This document shows positions 21,690 through 33,763 of a DNA stretch of 64,000 bases, piece by piece (the stretch's first letter is position 1; each line of letters opens with the position of its first letter). The translations under genes were made by a program, and so were the position numbers. Source of the DNA: Triatoma infestans (taxonomy: Eukaryota; Arthropoda; Insecta; Hemiptera; Reduviidae); contig JAAEAF010001118.1 of assembly GCA_011037195.1 (NCBI GenBank), forward strand, positions 62,001 through 126,000. The letters run 5' to 3'. The notes below the pieces were generated by a model, which was not told where the DNA came from, did not search any database, and saw only the letters and a program-made list of their open reading frames with translations.

Positions 21690-22978
21690 ACGAATGACAC
21701 AAAAGTTTTGTCGGATCTTGAATGGAATTGTTTGTTTATCTGTCCTGTTCTGTATCAGACTTAAATCCTTAACTAGTCATGTTTATCAGAAAGATAACCT
21801 TTCAAAAAACAGTTGTTCACTCAGTTATCGTATCTCTTTCAAACTAATACCTGTGCTACTCTTTTAATATGAATTCCAAAAAATTTGAAATTCGTGTACT
21901 TTTGCGGTATTATTGGAAACAAAGATTTACTGGAGGGGCTGCTGCTCTAGAAACGTGTGAAGTTGTGGGGAGGGGGAGGGTGTTGTGAATGAAAGGACTG
22001 CACAACGTTGGTTTAGGCGTTTCAACAGCGGCGATACCACCCTTGAAGATGAACCACGTTCTGGGCGCCTATCTGAGTGAGACATTGAGCCTACAGAAAG
22101 GGCAGTTAATAAAAATCCGTCAACTAGTAACCCCAACTATTCTTGGGCCTTCTATAGAAACAATAGGCCGTCATCTCAAATCCCTTAGAAGAAATTTTAG
22201 GAATTGCCGATTTGTGCCCCATGATTTGACGGCCACCCAAGCCCAACGTCGGGTAGGCATATGTCAACAACTGCTCACCAATCCTAAAGACACTCGTTTT
22301 TTTTTAATAAAAGAATAGTCACTTATGATGAGAAATTGATCTTTTACCGCAACCCTGTCGAACACAAGCAGTGGTTTAAAACCAGGCCAGTTACGGAATC
22401 CAGTTGGGAGACATGATGTGAGGTTTGCAGATAAAGTTATGTCATGTGTGTAAGGTGGAATTTCGAGGGAGTGGTGTACTTTGAACTGGTTCCTGGATTT
22501 TCGTGCTTATAAATGCCAACTTTATTCTCATCAACTGGAGCGGGTGTACTTGTTCTGGTTCAGAAATATCCTGCTTCTACAACAAGATAATGTTCGTCCT
22601 CATACCGCTAGAATAACTCTGTGAAGAATTTGATGGTCTCTAGAACTTCTATCACACCCTGCATACAGTCCTGAACCTCGACGCCTCCACTGATTATTAC
22701 TTGTTTCGCTCAATGGCACTTTTCTTCGGGGGAGACAGTTCAATAATCCGGAGGAAGTCGAAAACGGTGTTCACGAGTTCTCCGAATCAAAATGTAAATA
22801 CTGGTACCTGTGAGGTCTTCCACAGTTAGATGATACCTATCAGATTATGCCACCTGACTCAAGACAGTCCACCACGAGAGGTTATACTTTGAGGATTGAG
22901 CAGTAACTTGTTATTTTTCAGATACAAGTTTATTGTACTATACAAACATCGACTGCACAAAACTTTTGTGTCTTCCCA
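21690..22978 (+). mobile_element. Second mariner element, decayed
   Basis: Inverted end motifs GACACAAAAGTTTTGT at 21696-21711 and its complement at 22957-22972 bracket a broken transposase. The total length of about 1.3 kb fits mariner. Outer parts of the ends are diverged, so the exact boundaries and TA target duplication are uncertain. The ends and transposase differ clearly from the element at 5196-6492. Confidence 0.8.
21869..22860 (+). pseudogene. mariner transposase, multiply frameshifted
   Basis: ATG at 21869 opens MNSKKFEIRVLLRYYWKQ, a mariner N-terminal DNA-binding start, followed by a TLEDEPRSGR-like segment near 22030-22060. An open part at 21989-22318 includes FVPHDLTATQAQRRVGICQQ, the linker before the catalytic domain. 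The catalytic Asp codons can be located: YDEK at 22327-22329, QQDN at 22586-22588, and the third at 22692-22694 in a DYYLFR context. Spacing between the last two is about 34-35 codons with an indel, so the subfamily is not resolved. Several stops and frame changes make it inactive. Confidence 0.85.
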
Positions 22979-22979
22979 T

Positions 22980-24125
22980 CCCTTGTTACAATTATTATTG
23001 AACTGAGATATTTCTTTGTTCACCATTGGGTTTAATATTTAAAAAAAAATTTGTTGGCTAGTAAAAATAAAATAGAATAGAGTAAAACTACACAGAATTT
23101 GTTTTTTGTATTTTATACCGACGTTTTGGGCGAATATTCTTTGTGTGAATATGTATTTATTTATTAATGTTTACTTTATCACTTTTTCAACATCACTATT
23201 TTTCTATTCCTTAATTTTTGTAGATTCCCCTGAAGAAGACAAACAATGTTGGGCCGAATCATGGGAGAAAAATTAAAAAGAGAAAAAAAATCTTGTCTTT
23301 TTTTTTTAACCCTACTGCAACACAGACCGACTAGTTAACAAAAAAAATTTAAACTATATTATTATGCATAAATATTCTTTCTTTCTCACAAAGATTTTTT
23401 TCAATATTTTAATAATAATTAGAAAAAAAAACTGTTGTAGATACGATAAAAAAAGTAAAATAAAATAAAAAAAATCCCCCATTAAGAAGAAAGAAATGAA
23501 ACCTTTATTCAGAAAAGAAGAGTAAATACATAATATATATTTAAATTATGTACAGACTCTACTCGAATAGTAAGTCGAAACTTGATGTGATGTATTGGCC
23601 AGAGCAAAAACTGTTACCTGAGATAACAGAGAGAGAGAGAGACTTGACAAAGGTAGAATAAAAAAAAAAAAAAAAAAAAAACCAGGGTCCCTTGCCAGGT
23701 GAATAAATTAGTAAACAATATGACCTGTTGAGTGTCAATAAAACCTTCCACCCTTCCAAAATATTTAAAGTCCCGTGTAATATTAACACAGAAAAAATGA
23801 GCTGCTACAAGAACGTTGATGAGAAGAAATAAGGAAAAGAAAAAAATGTTGGTAAACATCAGTTCATTGTTAGGAATTCTTTTAAAAAGAAACTATCTGA
23901 TGTTAAAAAAAAAAAAAAAAAAAAAAAATAGTCTTCCAAACTATCTTTTACAACAATTTAGAAATTTCTAACATCAAATACTATTCAAAAAGGAATTTCA
24001 TTGTTTAAAATATATTCAATGACTGACCTGATTATGTTGACGGCAGATGATAAAACCAAACATTGGACTGAAGACAAAATCTTTCCAACTTGGAAAAGGA
24101 ATGGTAATCAGTGCAGGTGTCAAAT
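22980..24125. repeat. AT-rich stretch with diverged family F-like motifs and poly-A runs
   Basis: Near 23120-23140 is ACCGACGTTTTGGGCG, and near 23230-23265 CCTGAAGAAGACAAAC...GGGCCGAATC, both recalling the family F palindrome arms. The rest is AT-rich, with pure A-runs at about 23659-23680 and 23907-23928. No gene is recognised. Confidence 0.4.
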
Positions 24126-24129
24126 AAAC

Positions 24130-24655
24130 TAAGGAATATCAAGGGTACCATACAACCTCAAATCGAGAGTCTCAGCGAGAAGAAGTTGTCCTAGCGAGAA
24201 TGAGACTCGGTCACATACCATGTTGACACACAGCCATATATTCCGAAGAGAAATTCAGCCGGTATGCAGCGCTTGCAATGCGACATTAACGGTCCCGGCA
24301 TATTCATTGGAATGTTCGAAATATGTAAACGCGCGCGGGGAAAAGGTAAATTTGCCGACCAGTCTTACAGTTGTATTAGGGAGACAATGAGGGAAATATC
24401 AATAAGACTTCCGAATATCTTAGGGAGGTTCATCTATTTCATTTGTTATGAAACTAGCTGTACCATATGTATGTGTTTAGTTGTTTGCTGGTGTCTTGTG
24501 TATAGGTATTTGTTTTATAAGTGATATAAGGGAGTAGATTGTGGATTTGCTGTAGAAATTGTTAGACTGGTGGGTATGGATATGCATCCCGGATGAGTGC
24601 TTACAAATTAGAAACAGGTGCAAAGGACCATAGCTGTTGTGTACCTTAAAAAAAT
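24130..24655 (+). pseudogene. LINE 3' end (Jockey/I-like C-terminal region)
   Basis: Degraded translation gives REEVVLARMRLGH near 24176-24216 and spaced Cys/His positions, typical of the C-terminal region of Jockey/I-type ORF2 after RNase H. The same 0.5-kb sequence occurs in opposite orientation at 38372-38905, which reads better. It ends in an A-rich tail near 24645. Truncated at its 5' end, the usual result of incomplete reverse transcription. Confidence 0.75.
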
Positions 24656-24659
24656 AAAT

Positions 24660-27600
24660 GAACTGAAGCTGCAATTAACACTCAAAAGAAAAGCATTTCC
24701 AAAGAATATTGTTTAAAATCACAATTTCATTGATGAAATGTACTACAAAAATGATAAAAGTAAAAAAATAAAAATCAAAGGAAAGTATTAAAGCAGCATT
24801 TATTATATAAATTGCGAAAACTGCAGTACCAAACTGCCTTACTAACGTTTACAATTAATGATTTCCGGTTAACCAATAACGAACCTTCTTCCGACCTATT
24901 GTTTTCGAATTTTTCTTAAAAATAAACAGAATTTTCTTTGTTACAAATTAATACTTTTTTTGTATTTTAAATTTAATATATTTTATTGTTTTATGAAGAG
25001 GAAATTTTTTTTTTTAAACTTGTATTAAGATAAAATACAACCTTTTGAATTCTCTGTGAATGGCCCAAGCCGTGCCACATCACAAAGAAACTACGGATGG
25101 AGGGAAATGTGGCCAACACTTTGTTTCTGATATTGTGGGTTTGTTATTAATTATAACTTCTTATTATATTATTCATAAAACAATGCCTGAAGCTCTTGCA
25201 AGGAATTAGAAACTTGATCGATTTATTTATTTTTAATTATTGAGAACCGTTTAATCAAAATATACGTACCATATATGTCAGTTGTAACGGTGAAGTCTGA
25301 AGAAGAATACAAGAGAAAAGAGCATTCCTAATGGGATGCTCTGCTGAATCCTGAAGATAAATCCCGGGTCCTGTGGTCATTGGAAGGCCTATTGAGTTCA
25401 CAGGGTATAGTTACAGTATAGGACGTTGCAACTAGATACAACTCATACAACTTGATGTTACTCATACTTCTTGTCCTGTCAAGTGTTTTACAATAAGAAT
25501 GTTGAGTTCGTTATAACATGCAAAAAAAAAAAATCTGACGGATTAGGTTTTATTTGAATTCATATAGATTTGGAAAACACTTCTGTTCTACCACAAGTCC
25601 AAATTAATTTGAGTATGGGAATTATAGTTCTATATTTTAGTCCTTTGAGTCTTTAATAGATTTAAACACCTTCCAAGTTGTTTAGAAAAAATACTGATAA
25701 ATTTAGTCGTTATTTGTCTTCAAAGTTTTTAGAGTAATTGGAATGTAGCATTTTGTATATGAATGAACAGCTCAGGGAGCGCTCCAGAAAGTGGATGATA
25801 ATAGGAAGTGTTGGAAGGAATGGTTAAAAGAAACAAAAACAGAAGGAAACATGTAGGTTGTAGCGCGATTAGCTATTTGAAATGAGCAATTACAAGCAAA
25901 TTCAAACTTACCACGGTAACGAATATACGCAGATTAGTCACACATTCCTTATTGTCTATAAACGAATAAAATACGTATGCATAAACCTCACTAGTTTCGA
26001 AACCCTAATCAAATACATCGGAAGATCCAGCATTGTTACCTATCATCAGTTATAACAAACACTTCCTTTTCCACTAACTGCTGTCAATCATTAATCATCT
26101 TGGATAAGAGCATCAAAAGATGCATTTTCAGTAAGTGTTAGTCAGGAAAAACCCGACACGAAAGCCTATGTCACAAATTGGGTCATCATAATCTTTGTAA
26201 TGGGGATTAGATTTGCCATATAAACTGTAATTTCAAGAGCATTATTTAAAAAATAATAAAAGGTTTTTTTGTTCTTTAAAAATTTGCATATCCTTAATAA
26301 TCAATACTTATTAGAAAACAGTAGGCTTTAAAAAATAAGCACGACACTAATTAATCAGTATGATCACACTTATGTATGCTATTCAGTAATCCATACGCCA
26401 ATCATCCACAAAGTATTAACTTCCGCAGAGAAATCTGTAATGATACCAGTTTTGTTGTCTCGTAACTAGTAATGGTTACCAAAAGGAAGAAAATCGTTTA
26501 TGAAGAGGAAAGAGTATGTCAATTCAATTGGCACATCCTATGTTTTTGTTTTTTTTAGATTAAATAGTATTGTTTGTATTCTGATTGTGTATTGCGAATG
26601 ACTAACACCGGACATCGCCAAACTACTTGGACATTGACCCAGCCAAATCTATTTCCTGTCAAATATTACATTTAAGTAGTTAATATTCTAAATTAATTTT
26701 AATCTTATAGATTTGAAGGCATGCTAGGACATGAGGTTATAGCATATTCAATTTCGTGTAAACCTTATCAAATAAATATATTTTAGACATTCTTTAATAT
26801 CTAATGATAATAATTTAAGCGAGAAATGACCATATGGTACTGATAACAAAAATATCATATCATTTCGTGATTCAGCAAACTTATTATAAAGTTTCAACTT
26901 TCTGTGATTTTTCAATTTTTGAGGTTGCAAATCATATGCATCACTGAGTGTGGTGCGTGACAGAAACCAAAATTTAAAGTCAACGAGCTTAAAGTTAAGG
27001 ATTGCCTTACTTTGACGATGGATATGGATTCGATATCGGTGAAAAGTCGAATGAAATCTCAGATGTTTTCTAGCGGACCCAACCACATTAATCAACACCA
27101 ATCATAGTGCTACCTATCCAAAATTCATGACATTCGATTTTTCAACTTGAGTACACGGTTACCTTTAATAAGATTAAAGCTCATACACGAGAATTTTGCA
27201 ATGAAAAATTCGGAAATTTTGCAAAAAAAGAAAATCTGTTAACGATTTAAATATTCTACTGTCCCTTTACGTGTGCTACCATAACATTTGTATGAATTTA
27301 TTTTAGAAAGGGAGTCAGGGGCTTGAGAACTTGATTGTTCGACTTCTGAGAATTCTTCGACAAGAGCAAAACTATGTTCACAATAAATTAGAATCTCACA
27401 CAGGAATAGGATACGGTAAGATAAAGGCATTCCTTTATAGATTCAACATAATGAATGATTGACTATTTCCATTTAAATCAACTGCTTGGCTAATCTGAAA
27501 ACACATACAATTTGAAAGTCAACTCTTTGATAAAAAGCATGTTTTTCATACAAGAAATCATTATTAATGTTGATTTGGTATCTTTAAATTAATCTGATGG

Positions 27601-27950
27601 CATTTATCAAGGATGAGGACACATAAAAATCAAAAGTATAACCTGTTATAAATTCTGAATCGCTGTCAAAAATTACTAAATGAAACTTTCTTTCGCGCGG
27701 ATAAAAAGACAAGGGAAAGGGAACGCATATTGTTTTAAACATATTTTATATTAATTTATTGTTAAAAAACAACGAAGTCAACCCTTGCCAACATTTAGCA
27801 TCATTAGATCATCAAATATAAGTTTAGATAAACTTGGAATAGGTTTTACTTGGACAAGGTTCAAATATATTTGTACAAACATTTAAGTAAATTAGGAAAA
27901 AGTATGCTAAATTAAAATTTAATATTTAAACCAAAATATCTTTATAATAA
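24660..27950. other. 3.3 kb AT-rich DNA, no gene recognised
   Basis: The longest stretch of the window without an identifiable repeat. The longest frame (26748-27101, minus, 117 codons) is rich in Arg/Lys/Leu/Ile and has no motif I know. I see no matching splice sites or flanking coding. It may be unique host intergenic or intronic DNA. Confidence 0.45.
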
Positions 27951-27954
27951 TATA

Positions 27955-28783
27955 TAGGGTGTCCCAAGGTATATAGATAACGACTTTTTCTCGGAAACTA
28001 AGATAGCTTGAAAAAAACTAAAAAATACGTGTCCTCCTAGTTTTTTGTTAGAAATCCAAATTTAATTTGCAAATTTGTTTTGGTGCTTCGAGAAGCGAGA
28101 TACAGGCACCAACTTCATTTTTTCAAATTGGGAGGTGTGGTTTTTATTTAAGATAGATTCCTCTATTTTTTGTAAGAAAAATTTACTTGAACGGTTTTTT
28201 TTTCTTTGAGCAATATTTTACAAGTTATGAATAAAAACATTATTCCTAGTAGAAATTTCAAAATGATATTATAACGGTTTTTTGATTGAATAAGAAGAAA
28301 AGTACTATTTTATTATAAATTTTACTCCTCATTAATTACAGATCTTGCTCGAACTGGCCTCCACCATTAGAGCTGCATACAAATGCTTTTTCCTGCCAGT
28401 TGTACCTTACGACCAAAGAAATACATACTCTAACGGTGGAGCCCAGTTCGAGCAAGATCTGTAATTAATGAGGAGTAAAATTTATAATAAAATAGTACTT
28501 TTCTTCTTATTCGATCGAAATATCGCTCAAAGAAAAAAAACCATTAATGTAAATTTTCTTACAAGGAATAGAGGAATCTATTTCTTAAATAAAAACCACA
28601 CCTCCCTATTTGAAAAAATGAAGTTGGTGCCTGTCTCTCGCTTCTCGAAGCACCAAAACAAATTTGCAAATTAAATTTGGATTTCTAACAAAAAAACTAT
28701 TGGGATACGTATTTTTTAGTTTTTTTTTCTACCTATCGTAGTTTCCGAGAAGAAGTCGTCCATATACCTTGGGACACCCTGTA
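27955..28783. mobile_element. Long foldback element (~390-bp inverted arms)
   Basis: The sequence starts GGGTGTCCCAAGGTATAT and ends with its complement ATACCTTGGGACACCC. Arms of nearly 400 bp pair almost continuously to the centre, where AGATCTTGCTCGAACTGG (near 28342) pairs with its complement ending near 28461. The central loop is about 50 bp. The left arm has extra sequence near 28200-28290 relative to the right. TATA-like flanks occur on both sides, possibly a TA duplication. It is non-coding; the open frame at 28468-28674 lies in one arm. Superfamily unknown. Confidence 0.85.
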
Positions 28784-28788
28784 TAGGG

Positions 28789-29003
28789 AAGGGAATAGCT
28801 AAGTGGTTAGCGTACTGGACTCCCACGCGGAGGATCCGGGTGTGCTACCCTTAGATTTTTTCTTCCTAGGAGCCTCTACAGCTCACTGGTCGGCGATGGA
28901 CACTGTTGTCTGTAATAAGAGACCATTGTTCGGAGGCCGGCAGTGCACTGAGAAGGTTCCGGACCGCCAATGACTATATTTGTTGACGCGGCTTAAATTA
29001 AAA
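28789..29003 (+). repeat. SINE-A copy
   Basis: Plus-strand copy: a tRNA-like head with A-box-like TAGCTAAGTGG at 28796 and a degraded B box near 28845, then the GAGCCTCTACAGCTCACTGG body. The tail, TTTGTTGACGCGGCTTAAA, is of the same type as copy 1 (1-228). It lies only a few bases from the end of the foldback element. Confidence 0.85.
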
Positions 29004-29211
29004 TATATATATATTTTTATATAAATATATACATATATATATACACTGTATTTATGTAACATACCAGAATTTAGATAGGAACAAAATAAATGTGCATGCT
29101 ACGACGGATAAAATACTAGATGTTACCCAGCATTGCAGATCCATCCACATATTCAATATTCATCTAAATTCATTATATTCATCTTTCCTCACTAATGTAA
29201 ATTTTTAAATA

Positions 29212-29214
<3 letters not shown>

Positions 29215-29252
<38 letters not shown>
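29215..29252. repeat. (TTA)n microsatellite
   Basis: A trinucleotide ATT/TTA run of about 38 bp in an AT-rich spacer that extends to about 29975 with nothing else recognised. Confidence 0.95.
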
Positions 29253-29254
<2 letters not shown>

Positions 29255-29979
29255 CTAAAATCCATTTTCTTTAATATATAGTAATTATTATTTATTTATC
29301 AATAAAATGAACCAATCCTATGAATTTTAAAAATTTACATAATTTAAGATACAAATATTAATACAATATTAATATAAATTAAAATATCTAAATTATTGAT
29401 GGCTTCATTATTATCAACACTTAAAACGAACATAATTTAATCCAATCCATCGTTAAACTGAGACAGATGGAATTTATTTAAACAATGTGACCTGAATTGC
29501 TAGTAGGTACTACTATATAGAAGCATTAGGAGCGCAGATGTTGAAATCTCAAGTTTTTTTTTTGGAGTTTTAAGTGTAAAAGTTTCATCGGATTAAAAAA
29601 AAATAAAAAATTGTTGCCTTTCAAATAGAATCCAATCAAATTGTCATTAGGGTTTTTAACAGCGTAACTCTATTCGTTGTTTATTTATTCCTCTATTATA
29701 TGATAAATAATTTTGACTTAAATCTTATGGGCAAACATTTTTGAATAGTGTAACATGGATTGAATTAAATACTTCTTGAATATCTTGCAATAATGCATGT
29801 TTTTTTCAGATTTTCTAATATATTCAGAATATATAACAAGTTATACTTTTGATATTTATATATTATGTACATACATACACTTATTCAACAATCCTTCATG
29901 AATACATTCAGATAAATTAAAAGTTATCAAATCAAACTTTATAATAGATTTCCAAAAATATATATATTAGATTGTTATA

Positions 29980-30204
29980 GGGGATTATTGTACTGTGAAC
30001 TGAAAGATCTATTGTGCTCTCCAGAGTCTTCTCAATGCACTGCCGGCCTCCGAGCAGTATTCTCTAGCTATAGACAACACGGCCCATCACCGAACAAGTG
30101 AGCTGTAGAGGTTCCTAGCAAGAGAAAATCTAAGGACATGGATTCGAACCCGGAAACTCCGTGCTGCTAGTCTAGCTCGCTACCGCTGAGCTAATCCCTT
30201 CTCC
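29980..30204 (-). repeat. SINE-A copy, alternative 3' tail
   Basis: The minus-strand head is well preserved: A box TAGCTCAGCGGTAGCG and a perfect B box GGGTTCGAATCC. The body matches other copies, but the distal tail is GATCTTTCAGTTCACAGTAC-like instead of the GTTGACGCG tail of 1-228 and 28789-29003. Copies at 19862 and 58795 share this second tail. Confidence 0.88.
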
Positions 30205-30312
30205 TTTGGTTTACTCCAATTACTAGCGAAGGAGACCCTAGTTTGTGTACTGTTTCTCCTTGTCTGTATTGGGTAGAATGTATATAGTTTAATTTATTGT
30301 ACGAATATACTA
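30205..30312. repeat. SINE-linked repeat segment
   Basis: Contains GACCCTAGTTTGTGTACTG and CTCCTTGTCTGTA, also found next to the SINE-A copy at 58983-59095. The segment therefore belongs to a larger composite repeat that includes the SINE. Confidence 0.65.
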
Positions 30313-30595
30313 TTCTGACGAAGTGCATGGAGTAGTACTGAGCTGCGATAACGCCTGGGGTCACTACTACTCAAGTAATTGCATGCAATAGATATTTCTT
30401 GCGGGCTCTATATATATATATATATGCGTATTTTTCCATTTCAAATCAAATCCTTCTGACGAAGTGCATGGAGTACTGAGCTGCGATAACGCCTGGGGTC
30501 ACTACTACTCAAGTAATTGCATGCAATAGATATCCCTTGCGGGCTCTGTATATATATATATATATACGTATTTTTCCATTTCAAATCAAATCCTT
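30313..30595. repeat. Two tandem ~141-bp units
   Basis: The units 30313-30453 and 30454-30594 are nearly identical. Each starts TTCTGACGAAGTGCATGG, contains CAAGTAATTGCATGCAATAG and a TA run, and ends TTCAAATCAAATCC. A single copy without the TA run lies at about 59635-59735 in the related composite repeat. The duplication here is therefore local and young. Confidence 0.92.
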
Positions 30596-31250
30596 GTTTT
30601 AAGTAAGCCAGTAAGGATGGATCACATGGATATATGTATCCACTAGCTTTTCTAATATATTTTTCTTTTTCTTTCAAGAACAAGTTAATTGTTTTAAACC
30701 GAAACATGCATATGTTTACTAACGATATTAAAATATTATTATCTAAGGAATTAAACATAACAACATGGGTTTTTCTCTTATTTTCCTAAAATTGTCATTA
30801 CATATTTTAGAAAATCTACCCCAGAGGATATCACAAGTAATTTACACAAATAGTTTAATAGACTTTTTTTTTAAAAAAAATTGCCACTTGCAGAGATTCA
30901 CATCCTGTTTTCAATCTGATATAGTGTTTAGGATTGTTGAACGGAAAATGAAATAATATATTATAAACATTGTTTGCACTTTTATCACATTGTATCAAAC
31001 CATTAATGACCATATTTCAGTTGCCTAAAAAGCTGATGCAGCACAAGTAGGGGTCTCTCTGGTTGTTTTCCCTGAGCATCCCAAGATTTGACACTTACTT
31101 TCTACCCAATGTTTCTTTCATTCGGTACTCTTTTTCCAGCCGCTCGCAAACCCTTATCTACAAAGTGATCTGCAGCAACTTTATATATCTCTGTACAACA
31201 CTAAGGGGTAGATATGTATAACTGTAGTATATTCGATTATTTTGCCTTCA
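30596..31250. other. AT-rich spacer
   Basis: No recognised gene. The minus-strand frame at 30441-30758 runs through the tandem units and TA repeats and is not supported. Confidence 0.45.
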
Positions 31251-31254
31251 AACA

Positions 31255-31430
31255 TCAGAGATAACACTTGGTGATCGTATGTCACAGGTTAAAGTAGTTA
31301 ATTACTACTGGAATTCTAACTGAAAATTTTTACCCTGAAAAAGGCAATAAATTTGCCGAAACGTCGGTAGAAATTTAAAAAGAGTTCTTTTGTATGACCG
31401 ATCCTCAAAATCCAATTTATTACATCAGAG
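31255..31430. repeat. Family F repeat, right half only
   Basis: Matches the right half of the palindrome at 33764-34024: ACTTGGTGATCGTATGTCACAGG, TTACTACTGGAATT and the motif GGCAATAAATTTGCCGAAAC with GTCGGTAGAA, ending ATCCAATTT. The left arm is missing. Here the core reads CTGAAAA instead of CTGAAGA. Confidence 0.8.
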
Positions 31431-32895
31431 ATAACAATTTCCTAAATTTAGGAGAGAATGGAAAACAAGTTTAGTTTTGTCTTTGTTAATTAAGCAATAT
31501 TCTGAAAGGATCATCAAATTTTGTTGGAAATCTGTACGAGTATCAGCAAAAAGAAGCCCAATATTTCTTCAGAATACCCTATGTGTATATTTTTGTTAAA
31601 TTTTTGTTGTCTGAAAAAAGATGTAAGTTCTGCAAAGAATATGGATAGGTAAACTCCGGGACCCAATTGTGCTGTAACACACTAATGCTTTAGAGAAATC
31701 TATGAAGACTGTAATAAGATAATGGATTTTAATCTGCGTATAATAAAATATTAAACAGTTTAAAATAATAAATTTTCTACACTTGTACGATTATTTTAGA
31801 ATCTCGATTGCTGTACAGGAAGGACGTCATCATGCATATATCACTCCAGACATTCTACCTGTTCACTAATATAGAGGTAAAAAATTCATAAAAACAATAT
31901 TATAAGGGCTTTGACACACATATATATATATATATATATATAAAAGCCTAAATATATACAGGTACCTATATTTATATATTGCAAACAAAAACAAGATCTT
32001 GCTTTAATCTCAAAACAAAAGAGAAAACTGAACCAACCACTGGTTTATATTCAGAATGAAAATCAAGTCACATTTCATAATTATTGTGCAAATTTTTTAA
32101 GGCTGTTAGATAGAAAAAATATTATTAATGGTATTGAAAATTAATAAAAATAATAACAAAAGATTTTACCTTGAGGTAATTGCTTCAAACATACAAATTG
32201 TGCATCTAAATTAGAAATAAAAAAAGCATTGAGAACAAAAGTTGTTGAAACAGCGAGCTGGCGAAAGAAAACATGAGCTTTGCTTTCAAGTTTAAAGTTG
32301 CCCAATGAATGTTGAAAAATAATATATGAAAGAATGTAGATTTTCTTTGTTTGAAAGAATAGTTTATAGGATTTCTTTGCAAAAGTTCGTTATCTTGGGG
32401 GCAAATGATTCCCAAACTTTGATGGAATTCCACGGACGGAAATTTAAATTGATATAGTATTTAAGATGAATACTAAACGTGAGTTTGAATTGATCAAAAG
32501 TCACTAACTTCTATTAAAAAACAACACGCTCAAGTCTGAATAATTATGATTCAGCCTTGTTACATCTAAAAGGTCGGTTGTCAACTGAAAAAATTTATAC
32601 TTGTTGAACATTAATGAGAACTACCTGTAATAATTACAACTAATAACAATATAATAACTAATAAATCTAATAATAATAATTACTAATTATAATCTAATAA
32701 CTAATTATATCTAATAACAAAATGTAAATGAAGTTTCCAAATTTGGAAAAACCGGCTCTAATTGCAAAGGTCTAATAATTCATTTTATTAGACTTATTTC
32801 TGAAATTAGCCATACAAATTTTTGCTCTGTTAGCTTGTGTCATCATTTTCAGGCTGATTGCAACAGGAAGTCTCTGATATAATAAAGTGAATAAA
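31431..32895. other. AT-rich DNA with a TA microsatellite
   Basis: A TA run lies at about 31918-31941 and TAATAA-type low-complexity sequence at about 32638-32720. No gene is recognised. The minus-strand frame at 32206-32433 has no motif. Confidence 0.45.
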
Positions 32896-32902
32896 ATGTA
32901 AA

Positions 32903-33476
32903 CACCTGTGAATAAAAAAAAAAATAAAAAAAAATCAGTCTCCAAATGCCAGTCACTTCCAGAATTCTTATTCGCTGTAGTGTTTTATCTAGTTACAAAA
33001 ATTCATTTTAATAGTATTTTGGTCACAAATCCGGCAGTTTCAAGGAAATCTTCCACAGATGTCCCTGTTGAAAGAAAACAAGATGTTAGACGTATAGTAG
33101 GAAGTGAAGAACCAAGATCTTATGGTACATTTGGTTTCCTTTTATTTCAGTTTTTGGATACAGAATATATTTGTGTTTAAAGTAGTCACCTGTGAATAAA
33201 AAAAAAAAATTAAAAAAATCAGCCTCCAAATGCCAGTCGCTTCCATAATTCTTATTCGCTGTAGTGTTTTATCTAGTTACAAAATTTCATTTTAATAGTA
33301 TTTTGGTCACAAATCCGGCAGTTTCAAGGAAATATTCCACAGATGACCCTGTTGAAAGAAAACAAGATGTTAGACGTATAGTGGGAAGTGGATGAAGAAC
33401 CAAGATCTTATGGTACATTTGGTTTCCTTTTATTTCAGTTTTTGAATACAGAATATATTTGTGTTTATAGTGGTCA
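32903..33476. repeat. Direct tandem duplication, ~285-bp units
   Basis: Two head-to-tail units, 32903-33186 and 33187-33476, each begin CACCTGTGAATAA plus an A-rich run. They are about 95 percent alike by eye. The first unit holds a 90-codon open frame (32908-33180) with a segment around NPAVSRKSSTDVPVERKQDV. In the second unit a 3-base addition near 33390 keeps that frame, while other changes alter it. I do not recognise the product. It could be a duplicated exon or a LINE 3' piece with its A-tail; I cannot decide. Confidence 0.85.
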
Positions 33477-33483
33477 GGTATAA

Positions 33484-33507
33484 GTGTGTGTGTGTGTGTG
33501 TGTGTGA
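33484..33507. repeat. (GT)n microsatellite
   Basis: A short GT run just after the duplicated units. Confidence 0.9.
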
Positions 33508-33763
33508 TGAGCTAGAGTTTGTTTATGGGTTCAACCTGCCCGCAGAGACCTCAAAAGATCGCTGAAGAAGGAGGAAGTGGCTAGTTTTGAGCCTAGATTT
33601 CTGGGTTTAATGGAAACATAAACACATGTCAAATTTCATTTATTACCAAAGGTCCAAATTATTTACTGGAATGGGGGAATTAATGTTTTGATGGAAGACA
33701 TTTTAAACATAATTTTTCTAATTATATTTTTGGTGTTCGTTACGACCGCTGTATATTCAATGT

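Noticed and set aside
26748..27101. 117-codon minus-strand frame
   Set aside because: No recognisable motif, no neighbouring exons or splice signals, and a basic/hydrophobic composition typical of AT-rich chance frames.
28789..28850. A tRNA gene suggested by A- and B-box-like sequences (also at 160-228, 30125-30200, 46150-46213, 53985-54035 and 58915-58982)
   Set aside because: The heads are diverged, do not fold into a complete cloverleaf by eye, and are each joined to the same repeat body, so they are SINE heads.
30313..30595. A CRISPR-like or satellite array
   Set aside because: There are only two units of 141 bp with no spacer pattern, in a eukaryotic repeat context; it is a simple tandem duplication.
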